Source: Centrapalus pauciflorus (taxonomy: Eukaryota; Streptophyta; Magnoliopsida; Asterales; Asteraceae). Taken from it: a stretch of 64,000 nucleotides of DNA. This document shows positions 1-12,135 of this stretch, in pieces. Made by a program: the position numbers and the translations under genes. Location of the stretch: the NCBI GenBank assembly GCA_020465985.1, contig JAANYP010000273.1, positions 1-64,000 on the forward strand, given 5' to 3'. Numbering within the stretch: position 1 is the first letter of the stretch; each line of letters starts with the position of its first letter. The notes under the pieces are model-generated. The model did no database searches, had not been told where the DNA came from, and was given only the letters and a program-made list of their open reading frames with translations.

Positions 1-446
1 CTTACTGAAAAATGCTAATGAGACAAAGGAAGCACATACCGAAGGATGGGTTACTGAGTCCTGATTGGTTTTAGATAACCTAGTTTTTACAATGTCCTTT
101 TTTAAATGCTTCTCATATACGTTTTGAACCCACCTATTTAAGGTCTTCCTTTTGATGAGTAGATTTCTTAGTTTAACAAACAGTTGTTGTAATTTCATGG
201 TTATTGGTAATGTGTTTGCTTTGTCAATTTTATCGCTTTTTTATACAATAATTTAATAAGTAATCCTATAAAAATTGTTGTGAGTGCACACAAAAATCAC
301 TTGATGTTTCTCTTAATCCCATATAAACAATCGTTATATAATTTTAATCACAGATGACACCATTCGAAATCCAATAAAAATTTTTTTGTACATTCACAAT
401 CAATGACAGGCATTCACAGTATCTGTTTGGTGACATTCATGTTTTT
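1..446. other. Non-coding flank with ATTCACA-type repeats
   Basis: AT-rich sequence with no supportable gene. Positions about 390-446 carry ATTCACA/CATTCACAGT motifs. They resemble about 10435-10500 on the other side of element A, including a shared TATCTGTTTGGTGAC. Element A therefore landed inside a repeat-containing stretch downstream of the minus-strand FAR1-like relic. Confidence 0.6.
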
Positions 447-451
447 TGTAC
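447..451. repeat. Left target-site duplication of element A (TGTAC)
   Basis: TGTAC lies directly outside the TG end of the left LTR and is repeated exactly at 10212-10216 outside the CA end of the right LTR. This is the 5-bp duplication expected from LTR-retrotransposon integrase. Confidence 0.9.
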
Positions 452-2867
452 TGTGAAGACCTTCCCTTACGGGGCAGTCCTCAAAGTCTAGGTCCCAATT
501 CATGCAACACGATATCAATCATACTAAGATAGGGTAATTAAATTGCGGAATAATAAAATTACATGTACATACAAGATTAGGATTAAGTTTACATATTTCA
601 AAATAAAGTTATAAAAGGGTAACATCTAATCTAATCATAATATCATACATTACATCAAATCTACCCAGAAACACCACAATTGTTGTCTTCCAATCAGTAC
701 CAGAAAGATTTGTTGAGTAGTGGTCTAGAAAATCTTCAAAACTTGGATCTTGAATGACCTAAGTACTAGGTCCTGCAGGTGATTTTCCTTTGGCTTTTCC
801 TGTAAAATATTAAAGCAACATCTGTAAGCAACGCTTAGTGAGTTTATAGATTTTCAATATCAACATGCGTGTCAAGCGGAGTCTTTAGTCTTAGCGTGAT
901 ATGTCTTGGCTGTCGCTACAGCCCTCATGATTGAGATATAGTATCATAAGATCGGATGATGTTCAAGCCACACTCACGCTTAAATCGTGGGGATCAGCCA
1001 CATACTGGGCTAGCTACCAGTAAGTCAATATGGCGGAACATCGGAGGTCATAACCAATTCAAAAGAACTGGTGAAATAGCCGGGTCTAGAACAATAGACC
1101 ATAAGGGCTAGTCAAGCTGAATCAATCTATCAAAGGTCTGATCAATAATGGAAGCATATGTCTTAGAAGTCATGATAGCAATGAATCATAAGGCAAAGTC
1201 TGAAGCAATATTAAATGCAATATGATAAGATAATCAAATAGCTATCATGATCCACTGGGCAACACCCATCCATGGTGTGCACAGATCTCAATCCAGCTGA
1301 TAAATGAATGTCAATAAATCTAACAGCAGCAATATATCTCAACCGGATCTATGCATGTTCAATCTGAATATCTATAACTCACAGGTCTGGGTCTTGGTCA
1401 AACAGATATATGAATCTGCCACCTGAGTTATCTCAGGATTTTGTCAATCTGTAATCTGTCAATTCTTTTCAAATCAGAGACCCGCTTTCAAGTCTTTAAG
1501 TCTTTAAATCTTTGTTCAGATAATAACTGAACCTGTTCAAATTCATTCATAATAATATCATGTTAATTTCATCATCTGTGTCATCATCATTATCATGGAA
1601 TTTCATTATTTCTTTTGGTCATTAAAATCTGTAATTCTATCTGATTCTGATAACTGATATCTTGTCAATCTTTCATTAAATTCTCATAAGTTTTCTCTAT
1701 ATATATATATATCATATATATAACTAAAAAGCATATGCATATAATCATTTATTTCATTGAAATATAATATTGGGTTTCGGGCCATCAATTTCGGATCCAC
1801 CCGGATTCGGATCATCCGGATCCGGACACCTCCGAACCGAACTGGCCAATCCGAATTCGGATCTATGTACCTCAATCCGAAATCTTGGATCCGAATTGGA
1901 CCTATCCGAATTGAGAACCTATGAACCGAATTTTAAAGGCATCCGAAATGTAAGATCCGAAACATGCTTCATCCGAAACTGGGATCAAGGCCAGATCCGA
2001 ATTAGAATCCGAATTTGGGAACCGAAGTGGTGCATCATCCGAATTCGGATCCTTCATGTTCATAAATTTCCAGATTTGTTCTTGGTGTTCTTGGTGTTCT
2101 TCATACGGTTTTTATTACAAAAATTACTAAAAACACATTTTATTAACATGCAACTTAAGATTATGATTTGTTATCATAATTGGGTTAATTTTATACATTT
2201 TTCCCTATCAAAAACACTACAATTTGATCAAAATCATCAAAAATATATATATTTTGTCAAGAACATATTTTTACACAAAAATTCCGATTTCATCATTATT
2301 TGGATGATCTAAGCAACAAATTTTATTTTTGTTTCATTTATTAGTTTCAATTCATCATAATCTATCTTAATTTTACACATGCAACAACATTTTTCACAAT
2401 TAAAATTCTTGGTTTCGGTTTCTCACAATATCCGAACCAAATATACATAGAGATTGAAATTAAAAGTGTATTTACCTCAAATTCTTGCTAATTGATGATT
2501 GTTGTACTTTCTTTGGTCTTGATTCTTCAATCAATTGCAATTTAATGAGAATTCTCGAATAATTTGTGAGTTTGGCCGAGAGTTTTAGTGAGAGATTAGA
2601 GAGAGAGAGAATTTTGTGATTAATGGCATTTAAGAACCACTAAATTGGTTTATATATATTTCATTTATCATTTGAGTATTTAACCCACTAAACTTTTGTA
2701 TTTTACATCTTTTTATTCTAATCATCTTTAATTATTCATAACATGAATATAATTTAATTTAAATAGTCTTCAACTTAATTTAAATTGCATAATTAATAAT
2801 GTAAATAAATTTACATCATTTGGATCAAAACAAAAATAAAGACTTAGATAAAAACTGGGTTGTTACA
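452..2867 (-). repeat. Element A 3' LTR (left copy, 2416 bp)
   Basis: Pairs with 7759-10211. From 452 to about 2080 the two copies are nearly identical, apart from scattered substitutions and small indels in a TA run and in a CCGAAT array. From about 2080 to 2867, the U3 half in element orientation, they differ at many positions. The inner end ...GGTTGTTACA borders the internal region. Confidence 0.92.
1790..2052. repeat. Array of CCGAAT / GGATCCGAAT motifs in 3' LTR of A
   Basis: Irregularly spaced copies of ATCCGAA, CCGAATTCGG and GGATCCGG, many of them short palindromes, make this patch much richer in CpG than the AT-rich LTR around it. The matching patch in the other LTR is at 9119-9392. 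It lies in U3 upstream of the TATA box region, so a regulatory or methylation-target role is possible but not shown. Confidence 0.75.
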
Positions 2868-2881
2868 GAATGGGCTCCACC
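2868..2881 (-). other. Weak polypurine-tract position of element A
   Basis: On the minus strand the 14 bases before the 3' LTR read GGTGGAGCCCATTC. This is a poor polypurine tract, but the identical border GAATGGGCTCCACCACGC occurs in element D at 56933, so the segment is conserved between the two. Confidence 0.45.
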
Positions 2882-2904
2882 ACGCACAAACTTCGTCCCC
2901 GAAG

Positions 2905-5900
2905 TTAGCTACGTTCGAACAGACTGGGATAGGTAGCTTTCATGACATCTCTAGATTCCCAAGACTGATGCGAACCTTTGTGGTATTTCCACTGGACAAG
3001 CACCATCTGTATTTCTTTATTCCGAAGCTTTTTGGTCTTCGAGTCCAGAATACGTTCTGGCTCTTCAACCACGCGAAGCTTCTCATCGATTTGCAAGTTA
3101 ACGTGTGATATTTTAACTTCTCTTTCGTCAGCTAAACTCTTTCTCAAATGACTAACATGGAATACAGGATGTATTCCAGCTAAGTCCGCTGGTAGATCAA
3201 GACGGTAAGACTGATTCCCAATCTTTTCAACAATCTTGAACGGACCAATAAATCTCGGAGCTAACTTGTTTCTTTTAATGAACCGTACCACATTCTTCAT
3301 TGGAGATACTTTCAGCATCACCCAATCGTTAACTGCAAAACTGATTGATCTGTGCCGGTTGTCATAATATGACTTCTGCCTGCTTTGAGCTTCAAGAATA
3401 TTCCTTCTAACTAGTTGAATCTTTTCATGAGTCAACTGTAGAAGGGCAGGTCCTGCTATTGGCGATTCACCTGTTTCGCGCCAACAGGTAGGAGTTCTGC
3501 ATTTTCTTCCGTACAAAGTTTCAAAAGGAGCCATCTTGATTGTAGAATGATAACTGTTATTGTATGAGAATTCGACCAACGGCAAGTGGTCATCCCAGTT
3601 ACCACCTAAATCAAGAATGCAGGCACGAAGCATATCTTCGAGAGTTAGAATAGTACGCTCACTCTGGCCATCTGCATTTGGATGATAAGCAGTACTCATA
3701 GAAATTCGAGTACCCATCCCTTCTTGTAATGCTTGCCAGAATCTGGATGTGAAGCGACTATCACGATCAGATACAATAGACTTTGGCACACCGTGACGAG
3801 AAATAATTTCTGTGATGTACAACTGTGCCAATCTATCCAGAGAATAAGTTTCTTTCATTGGAATGAAATGTGCTGATTTCGTTAAACGATCAACGACTAC
3901 CCAGATAGAGTCGTGTTGTCTTTTGGTCTTTGGCAGCTTCGTAATGAAGTCCATTGTTATATGCTCCCACTTCCATTCAGGAACTGGCAGTGGTTGCATA
4001 TCCCCGAAGGGTTTCTGGTGTTCTGCCTTAACCATCTGACATACTTTGCAGCTTTCAACACATTTTCCGATGTCTTTCTTCATTCCTGGCCACCAGAAAT
4101 CAGCTTTCAGATCAAAATACATCTTTGAGCTGCCAGGATGAATAGATAACTTGGACTGATGAGCTTCGAATAGAAGAGTGTTGCGGATTGAACCATACTT
4201 AGGAACCCAGATTCGGTTTCCCTTGAGACAGTGAAGTCCCAAATGGTTCAGAGTCAGAAATTGTAACTGCCCTTTTAGATTTTCAGAATCTATGTTCTCT
4301 TCTTTCAGCGCTTCAGTTTGAGCAACTCGAATATCTTCAATAAGATCAGAAGAGAATATAACTGGAGTTAGGGCATAACAGCACTTTTCTGGATATACTT
4401 TTCTACTCAACGCATCCGCGACAACATTTGCTTTGCCGGGATGATATAAGATCTCGCAGTCATAATCCTTGATAAGCTCCAAGGACCAACGTTGTTTCAT
4501 GTTCAGATCTTTTTGAGTGAAAAGGTATTTGAGACTCTTATGATCGGTGTAGAGTTGACACCGAGTCCCATATAGATAGTGACGCCAGATCTTCAGTGCA
4601 AAGGTAACAGCAGCCAACTCAAGATCATGAGTTGGTGCACTTTTCTCATAGTCTTTTAATTGCCTTGAAGCATAGGCAATTACTTTTCCCCTTTGCATCA
4701 GAACACATCCTAAGCCAGTACTAGATGCGTCGCTATAAACAACGAAATCATCATTACCTTCTGGCAAGGCTAGGATCGGCGCTTGAATCAACTTTTGCTT
4801 CAGAATATCAAATGCCTCTTGCTGTTTATTGGTCCAAACGAAAGGAGTATTCTTTCGTGTTAGCATTGTAAGTGGCACTGCAATCTTTGAGAAGTCCTTT
4901 ATGAATCGCCGATAATAACCGGCCAATCCAAGGAAACATCGGATTTCAGAGGCATTACGAGGCGTTTGCCATTTCTGAACGGCCTCGACTTTCGAAGGAT
5001 CAACGGAAATCCCTTCGCCAGAAACAACATGGCCAAGGAACTGGATCTATAAGAATCAAAATAGAAATTCAAATTCTGATGTGAATCATAGAATAGTTAA
5101 GGAAAACAGCTCAAGACATATATAATAGAGATTATACCTGTCTGAGCAAAAATTCACATTTAGAAAATTTTGCGTAGAGTCTTTCTTTTCTTAACAACTC
5201 TAGCAACTGTCGCAGATGAACGGAATGATCAGCCTCCGTTTTGGAGTAAATCAGAATATCGTCTATGAACACGATAACGGATTTATCCAACATTGGTCTG
5301 CACACGCGATTCATGAGATCCATGAACGCCGCTGGTGCATTCGTTAATCCAAACGGCATTACGAGAAATTCGTAATGACCGTATCTTGTACGGAAAGCTG
5401 TCTTCGGTATATCCTCATTTCTAACTTTCAACTGATGATACCCAGAACGGAGATCTATCTTTGAGAAATAACTAGCTCCTTGTAGTTGATCAAACAGATC
5501 ATCAATCCTGGGCAGTGGATATTTATTCTTTATGGTAACCTTGTTCAACTCGCGATAGTCGATGCACATACGGAAAGTTCCGTCTTTCTTTTTAACAAAT
5601 AGAACTGGTGCACCCCACGGAGAAGAACTCGGTCGGATAAACCCCTTCTCTAACAGCTCTTGCAGTTGCTTAGATATTTCTTGCATTTCTGCAGGTGCAA
5701 GTCTGTATGGAGCTTTTGCGATAGGAGCCGCACCAGGAACCAAGTCTATACTGAACTCGACTTGACGTTCCGGTGGCACTCCGGAAATATCATCAGGGAA
5801 TACGTCTGGGAACTCACAGACGATAGGAATATCAGATAAAGACTTCTTTTCAGAGTTGGATTCAGATAAAACGTAGCACATATAGGATTCGTGACCCTTG

Positions 5901-7558
5901 GATAGATACTTATAAGCTTTATCAACAGAAATGAAGCAGTGATCACCTTTTCGCTTCTCGCCCTTGATCTCAAGTACTCGGCCGTCTGAAGACTTGATTC
6001 TGATGACTCGTCGGTTGCAGATAATTGTAGCCTCGTTGTTCATTAGCCAATCCATGCCGATGATGACGTCAAATTCTTTTAACGGAATCGGGATGAGGTC
6101 GAGATTGAATACGATATTATCAACAAGTAGTGTGCAGTTTCGATAAACGGAATCAGCCATAACGAAATTGTTACTGGCTGTCTCAATGTCTAGTATCACG
6201 GGAAGTTTTGATGGAATCTTACATAATTGTTGTGCAAAAGAGGTTGATATGAAAGAACGACTTGCGCCAGAATCAAATAATACACGAGCCGGAATCGAGT
6301 TAAGCAAGAACATACCGGTAACTACGTCAGGTGTTTCTTTTGCTTCCTCGGCTGTTATTTGGAAAGCTCGAGTCCGTGCAGTAGGCGTTGCAGCAGAACT
6401 TTTCCCCGTAGAACCTCCTGCTGATGATTGAGACTGATAACGTTGCCCGCTTCGACACTGGTACATGAAGTGTCCTCTCTTACCACATTTCGCACATCCT
6501 CGTCCCTGCTGTGGACATTCCTCACTGCTGTGACCGATCATATTGCACGCAAAACATGTAACATCTTCTGGATTACACAACCCCATGTGTGACTTTCTGC
6601 ATCGCTTGCAGAATCGTGGCTCGTTCGTGAGGGAGTAAACTTGTGCTTTCTGTTGTGAACTGTGCTGAGATTGTTGGGACTGAGACTTATTCGGCCTAAA
6701 GAATCTGCCAAATCGCTGTTTCTTTGGAGGAGACGGATTCATCGGGTTAGTAGACGGAGCATAGAGCTGATCGCCGTACTCTAAGTATCCTCGCTCGATC
6801 TGTCTTGCTGCTTCTACCATTTCCAGATAACTCTTATATTTGATAGCGCTCATCGGATGTCTGTATCTTGGATTAAGTCCTACACGAGATCTATTCATCT
6901 TTCTTTCCTCGGTAGCTACTTGATAGGAAGAGTAGCCGCATAGTCTTGAGAATTCGTGCTCATATTCATCAACAGTCTTTGTCCCCTGAGTCAGCTGCAT
7001 CAATTGGACTTCCATCCTATCTTGTTGATCGACTGGACAGTACTTTGCATTGAACATGTCGAGAAATTGGTTCCATTCTAGAGTCTGAATCACTTCCTCA
7101 CCATAGATACTTCGCTGGGTTTTCCACCATGCACGGGCAGCTCCCACAAATAGTGCAGACGCATAACTTACTTTCTTAGAGTCTAAGCAATCAGAAATCC
7201 TGAAGATTTCTTCAGTGTGACTAATCCAATCCATCGCCTGAATCGGATTAACTGTACCCTCGAAGTTCAGGGCACCACTCGCTTTGAAAGCTTTAAACTT
7301 GCAGCCTTTTGGCTGAGCAATTTGAGTTTCAGGATTGGATTTATCAGAATCAGATTCATTGGTCTGGACTTGCTTTTCTTTTCTCTTATTTTTCTTTTCT
7401 TCACGTCTTTTAGCTTCGGCCTCATCTCTGGCCTGAAACTGTTCTTGCATTATTTTGTTCTGTTGTTCTGAGTGTTGGGCTAAGAGTTGTTGCATCATTT
7501 CAAACATTTGTTGTGGATTCATGTTGCTGGGAATATCACCTGATCCTGATCCTGACAT
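2905..7558 (-). CDS. Gag-Pol polyprotein of element A, two exons
   Basis: Exon 1 (7558-5138, 807 codons) begins at an ATG (MSGSGSGD). It carries a retrotransposon Gag (WWKTQRS, GLNPRYR), a CXXC cluster (CKRCRK), two CCHC knuckles (CFACNMIGHSSEEC, CAKCGKRGHFMYQC), the aspartic protease site LFDSGAS, and RT up to FIDDILIYSK and CEFLLRQ. Exon 2 (5046-2905) finishes RT (FLGHVV), then RNase H (YSDASS, YTDHKSL), integrase with an HHCC region, catalytic D in MDFIT, D in VSDRDSRF and E in GQSERTI, and a chromodomain-like end. The exons differ in frame. Removing 5047-5137 joins them in phase 0 to about 1520 residues, the usual length for a plant chromovirus. Without splicing the reading frame stops two codons past the donor, leaving an 808-residue Gag-protease-partial RT. 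All catalytic residues I can check are present. Confidence 0.9.
5047..5137 (-). other. Predicted 91-nt GT-AG intron inside RT of element A
   Basis: On the minus strand the donor reads CAG|GTATAATC and the acceptor TTGATTCTTATAG|ATC. The interval is AT-rich, contains TTAAC, which fits the loose plant branch-site pattern YTNAY, and has in-frame stops. Its length is not a multiple of three, yet deleting it restores the conserved RT sequence exactly (RQ then QFLGH). Splicing itself is inferred. Confidence 0.8.
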
Positions 7559-7741
7559 CTTCTACTGAAAATTAAAAATCAATTAACTATCAGTTTATAG
7601 ACTTAGATCTATGTACCCTTTTTCCCATCCTAACAGTCTGTACATCCTATCTCAGTTCAAACCGCCTAAATGATTGATACATATGTATTGCTTCAGTTTG
7701 AGATCAAGTATACTCACGTAATACTTGATTCACTCAAACTA

Positions 7742-7755
7742 GTGCTCTGATACCA
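7742..7755 (-). other. Element A primer-binding site (initiator Met tRNA)
   Basis: Minus strand reads TGGTATCAGAGCAC, three bases inside the 5' LTR. This is the standard plant initiator-Met primer site and fixes the element's orientation. Confidence 0.93.
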
Positions 7756-9009
7756 TCCTGTGAAGACCTTCCCTTACGGGGCAGTCCTCAAAGTCTAGGT
7801 CCCAATTCATGCAACACGATATCAATCATACTAAGATAGGGTAATTAAATTGCGGAATAATAAAATTACATGTACATACAAGATTAGGATTAAGTTTACA
7901 TATTTCAAAATAAAGTTATAAAAGGGTAACATCTAATCTAATCATAATATCATACATTACATCAAATCTACCCAGAACCACCACAATTGTTGTCTTCCAA
8001 TCAGTACCAGAAAGATTTGTTGAGTAGTGGTCTAGAAAATCTTCAAAACTTGGATCTTGAATGACCTAAGTACTAGGTCCTGCAGGTGATTTTCCTTTGG
8101 CTTTTCCTGTAAAATATTAATGCAACATCTGTAAGCAACGCTTAGTGAGTTTATAGATTTTCAATATCAACATGCGTGTCAAGCGGAGTCATTAGTCTTA
8201 GCGTGATATGTCTTGGCTGCCGCTACAGCCCTCATGATTGAGATATAGTATCATAAGATCGGATGATGTTCAAGCAACACTCACGCTTAAATCGTGGGGA
8301 TCAGCCACATACTGGGCTAGCTACCAGTAAGTCAATATGGCGGAACATCGGAGGTCATAACCAATTCAAAAGAACTGGTGAAATAGCCGGGTCTAGAACA
8401 ATAGACCATAAGGGCTAGTCAAGCTGAATCAATCTATCAAAGGTCTGATCAATAATGGAAGCATATGTCTTAGAAGTCATGATAGCAATGAATCATAAGG
8501 CAAAGTCTGAAGCAATATTAAATGCAATATGATAAGATAATCAAATAGCTATCATGATCCACTGGGCAACACCCATCCATGGTGTACACAGGTCTCAATC
8601 CAGCTGATAAATGAATGTCAATAAATCTAACAGCAGCAATATATCTCAACCGGATCTATGCATGTTCAATCTGAATATCTATAACTCACAGGTCTGGGTC
8701 TTGGTCAAACAGATATATGAATCTGCCACCTGAGTTATCTCAGGATTTTATCTTTGTCAATCTGTAATCTGTCAATTCTTTTCAAATCAGAGACCCGCTT
8801 TCAAGTCTTTAAGTCTTTAAATCTTTGTTCAGATATTAACTGAACCTGTTCAAATTCATTCATGATAATATCATGTTAATTTCATCATCTGTATCATCAT
8901 CATTATCATGGAATTTCATTATTTCTTTTGGTCATTAAAATCTGTAATTCTATCTGATTCTGATAACTGATATCTTGTCAATCTTTCATTAAATTCTCAT
9001 AAGTTTTCT

Positions 9010-9040
<31 letters not shown>

Positions 9041-9118
9041 CATATATATAACTAAAAAGCATATGCATATAATCATTTATTTAATTGAAATATAAAATTG
9101 GGTTTCGGGCCATCAATT

Positions 9119-9392
9119 TCGGATCCACCCGGATTCGGATCATCCGGATCCGGACACCTCCGAACCGAACTGGCCAACCGAATTCGGATCTATGTACCTC
9201 AATCCGAAATCTTGGATCCGAATTGGTCCTATCCGAATTGAGAACCTATGAACCGAATTTGAAGGCATCCGAAATGTAAGATCCGAAACATGCTTCATCC
9301 GAAACTGGGATCAAGGCCAGATCCGAATTAGAATCCGAATTGGGAACCGAAGTGGTGCATCATCCGAATTCGGACATATCCGAATTCGGATC
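9119..9392. repeat. CCGAAT motif array in 5' LTR of A
   Basis: Same array as 1790-2052. It has one additional CATATCCGAATTCGGA unit near 9373 and otherwise only a few differences. Confidence 0.75.
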
Positions 9393-10001
9393 CTTCATGT
9401 TCATAAATTTCCAGATTTGTTCTTGGTGTTCTTGAATATATATTCATACGGATTTTACATAAATTCCTCAAAACCTATTTATATTCAACATGCAACTTAA
9501 TTCATTGATGTATTATGATTATTGGGTTGACTTTCTACTGTTTTTCCTATCAATAACATCCTAATTTGAGCAAGATCATCCAAAATATAAACTTTTGTCA
9601 AGAACATAAATTTTTATAAAAATTCCGATTTTTGGCTCAATTTGGATGATTTAACCCACGAATTTTAAATCTGTTTCATCTATTACTTTAAATTCATCAT
9701 AATCTTCTAAATTTATACACATGCAACACATAATTTCCACATTTTAATCTCTTGGTTTCGGTTTTTCATAAAACCGAACCAAAATACTAAATTTTCGAAT
9801 TTAAATAGAATATTACCTTGAAATTTCTGTAGATTCTTGTTGATTGTTGTTGATTGTAACTCCCTTTGGATTGAATCTTCAATTGATTGTCAATTTACAA
9901 TGAATTCTTAATGAATTCTTGGGTTTGTCCGAGAGTTTTAGAGAGATTAGAGAGAGAGAGAGTTTATTTGTGTAAATGATCTTAATGATCATTTATTTGG
10001 G

Positions 10002-10009
10002 TTTATATA
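10002..10009 (-). promoter_or_regulatory. TATA box of element A 5' LTR
   Basis: Minus strand reads TATATAAA. About 40-55 bases further along the minus strand is a CT-rich tract (plus-strand GAGAGAGAG), a common plant leader pattern. Transcription would start shortly after the box and run leftward through the LTR into gag. Confidence 0.6.
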
Positions 10010-10211
10010 CTTCATTTAATTTTAACCTACTTTTATTTTTGTATAATACATCTCTTTTAATTTAATCATCTTTAATTATTCATAACATAAATATAATTAA
10101 ATTTTAAATAGTCTCCAACTTAATTATATTACATAATTAATAATGTAATTAAATTTACATTATTTGGATCAAGACAAAATAAAAGACATAAATAAAATCT
10201 AGGTTGTTACA

Positions 10212-10216
10212 TGTAC
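10212..10216. repeat. Right target-site duplication of element A (TGTAC)
   Basis: Exact match to 447-451, directly after the terminal CA of the LTR. Confidence 0.9.
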
Positions 10217-10794
10217 ATTCACGAATGACACCATTTATTGACAATACATTACAAAGTAAAGCTACAAAAGTATTTGATATGTCACCATAAAAGAAGTTGC
10301 ATCATAATCAAAATAAAACCTATTTAGCTCAATAACATACATCTTAACTCATAAACAAAACAAACCACATTTATGTTCACATCAATCTCATTGAGTGATG
10401 TACATTATCCAAATCCAATGAATGAGATTTTATTCATCCACAGTCAATGGCAGACATTCACAATATCTGTTTGGTGACTTTCAGATTTTTTATACATTCA
10501 CTGTCAGTGTCATATATTCTAACTACTTTATTTATTAGAATATTTACAAATAACATCATAACTTCAGTATAATAGAAGTCACAAAACAAGAGGCGCATCA
10601 TACATGGTACCATATGATAAGTTGCATCATAAGCAAAATATACCTTTTTAAAGTCAATACTATGTCCACATCATAAACAAAACAAAACAAAACTTGTTAC
10701 GTTTATCTCAATCTTATACGTTAACATCTAAATAAGTTAGACACTGATCTTCTACCAATACCACATGATAAACGCTTTAATATTTGATTTTGCT

Positions 10795-11115
10795 AGGACA
10801 ATTTTTGTAATCAAGAAGTGCAGGTTCGTTGCAACTTTTACACATCCTTGGACACGGTTGCTTTTTCGATTGCCTTGTCTCGATCACTAAGAACTCTTTA
10901 TTTAAAGATCTGCATCCTTTGTTCCTTATTCCACGTGGGGGTGGATGTTAATTTCCGTAGGCTGTGATGTTCCTATCAACCTGTCTAGCACATCTACCTT
11001 TCTAACGGGTGTTTTATCAACACCCGACGTGAGTTGCATAATTAAATCATGATGTTTCTTGTCTGCGTCAACAAGACGTTCACTGTCACCACTCATGTGT
11101 TGTATACATTATTCC
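10795..11115 (-). pseudogene. C-terminal relic of the FAR1-related/MULE protein
   Basis: Minus-strand frames with an in-frame stop and a frame change still read LMQLTSG, VDVLDRLIG, then RNKGCRSLNK, SKKQPCPRMCKSCNEP and DYKNCP. This resembles the C-terminal RNKGC / CxxC tail of FAR1-related proteins that descend from MULE transposases. It probably forms a later exon of the gene whose main body is at 12738-14446. The stretch between 11115 and about 11990 is repeat-rich and has no recognisable coding sequence. Confidence 0.6.
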
Positions 11116-11410
11116 AGGTCGGCATACATATTCTGGACAACCACAACCCAATTATATTTCGTCATTCCAAATATATTTCCTTTCTTGCCTAAACTTGCAA
11201 AGTGTCATTTCCTTTGCATCCGTTTTCTATCTATTTGCTTTGTATGTATCAGTTACCTAGCAAACATTGTTAATTTGCAATACATAATAAATATGTTGGC
11301 AAAGTAACCCGAATCATTGAAAATGCTTGCAAGAACACTTGATCTCCATGTGACCTTCTTTGAACAACACCTATAAAACATTATTACGATTATTAATAAA
11401 TGTATTGTTC

Positions 11411-11935
11411 ATCTAATTTAAGATCGACACATTCACAGTGCTTACTCACTTAGCTCCTTAAATCACATCAGAGTTTAACATTCACAGTCATATGCATGAT
11501 ATCCACAGTTTTAATAATAACATTCATAGTCATCAATAACATTCACAATTGTCATCCAAAAACCTTAATGTTAATATGTTCCCAATAGAACATAATTTCA
11601 TTCATTGAGTTCATCCATAGCATTCACAGTCATTCATAACATTCACACTCATCCATAACATTCATAGTTAGAACATATACTTTAAGATTGCCACATTCAC
11701 TATGCTTAACTCACTTAGCTCCTTAAATCACATTAGAGTATACATTCACAGTCATATGCATGACATCCACAATCTTAATAATAAAATTCACAGTCATCTG
11801 TAACAGTAACAGTCATACATACCTTTCACAGTTGTCATCTAAAAACCTTAATGTTCATATGTTACCAATATAACTTAATTTCATTCATAGTGTTCATCCA
11901 TAACAGTTTGTTCACAGTATAACATACATTGATTC
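11411..11935. repeat. Diverged tandem duplication with CATTCACAGT motifs
   Basis: About 11411-11650 is repeated with differences at about 11680-11935. Shared landmarks are ACTCACTTAGCTCCTTAAATC, CACAGTCATATGCATGA, AACCTTAATGTT and TAATTTCATTCAT. The short motif CATTCACAGT recurs many times. It lies in the 3' part of the FAR1-like locus, perhaps an intron or 3' region. Confidence 0.7.
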
Positions 11936-11989
11936 AGTGTCATGTCTCGTTTTCTTTACCCTGTAAAATATGTTTTCATTCACATATAC

Positions 11990-12127
11990 TTAAAATAGTA
12001 AACAACAAATTTCGGTAAACGTGCCTCAACTGGTTTTTTTGTGCGTATCTCCTTGCCCACTTCTATGATGGTATAACATTTTGAGTTATCACCTTCCACG
12101 AAGTTACTTGCTAAACAATTAAAGGCT
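11990..12127 (-). pseudogene. FAR1-like coding fragment beyond the MITE
   Basis: The minus strand reads SAFNCLASNFVEGDNSKC followed by VGKEIRTKKPVEARLPKF. It continues the frame that ends in KIVQKELVA on the other side of the MITE, once the MITE and its duplicated GAAGCAAC are ignored. A candidate acceptor, TTTTACAGGG in the minus direction, lies near 11960. Confidence 0.6.
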
Positions 12128-12135
12128 GAAGCAAC
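12128..12135. repeat. MITE-1 target duplication, left (GAAGCAAC)
   Basis: GAAGCAAC is repeated exactly at 12738-12745. Eight bases is the hAT superfamily duplication length. Confidence 0.9.

Larger units (their letters stand above)
452..10211 (-). mobile_element. Element A: full-length Ty3/gypsy chromovirus (Tekay/Del-like)
   Basis: A 9.76-kb element read right to left: LTR, initiator-Met primer site, gag, protease, RT, RNase H, integrase, chromodomain-like tail, LTR. The order RT-RNaseH-IN places it in Ty3/gypsy. The C-terminal segment after integrase (motifs PERILD, LRNKEI, VQWKYH, SWESRD, YPSLFE) matches the type II chromodomain region of the plant Tekay/Del lineage as I know it. Both LTRs begin TG and end CA, and both duplications read TGTAC. 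Coding sequence is open apart from a likely 91-nt intron, so the copy could be autonomous. It was inserted in the 3' flank of the FAR1-like relic. Confidence 0.93.
7759..10211 (-). repeat. Element A 5' LTR (right copy, 2453 bp)
   Basis: Pairs with 452-2867. It contains a TA microsatellite (about 9016-9041), longer than in the other copy, a CCGAAT array (9119-9392), a GA tract (about 9947-9962) and a TATA box. The outer end TGTAACAACC (minus) abuts the duplication TGTAC. Confidence 0.92.

Noticed and set aside
1770..2312. A 180-residue plus-strand frame rich in RIRIR and GSEL words
   Set aside because: Covers the CCGAAT array in the LTR of element A. It is antisense to the element and not preserved at the same length in the other LTR (9085-9279).
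2860..3108. Plus-strand frame starting MLQNGLHHAQTSS, similar to one at 56924
   Set aside because: Antisense to the chromodomain-like end of element A's pol. The match between A and D is explained by shared retrotransposon sequence.
11400..11950. Possible CRISPR-like array of CATTCACAGT words
   Set aside because: Repeat length and spacing are irregular, and the locus is plant DNA with a simple diverged tandem duplication.
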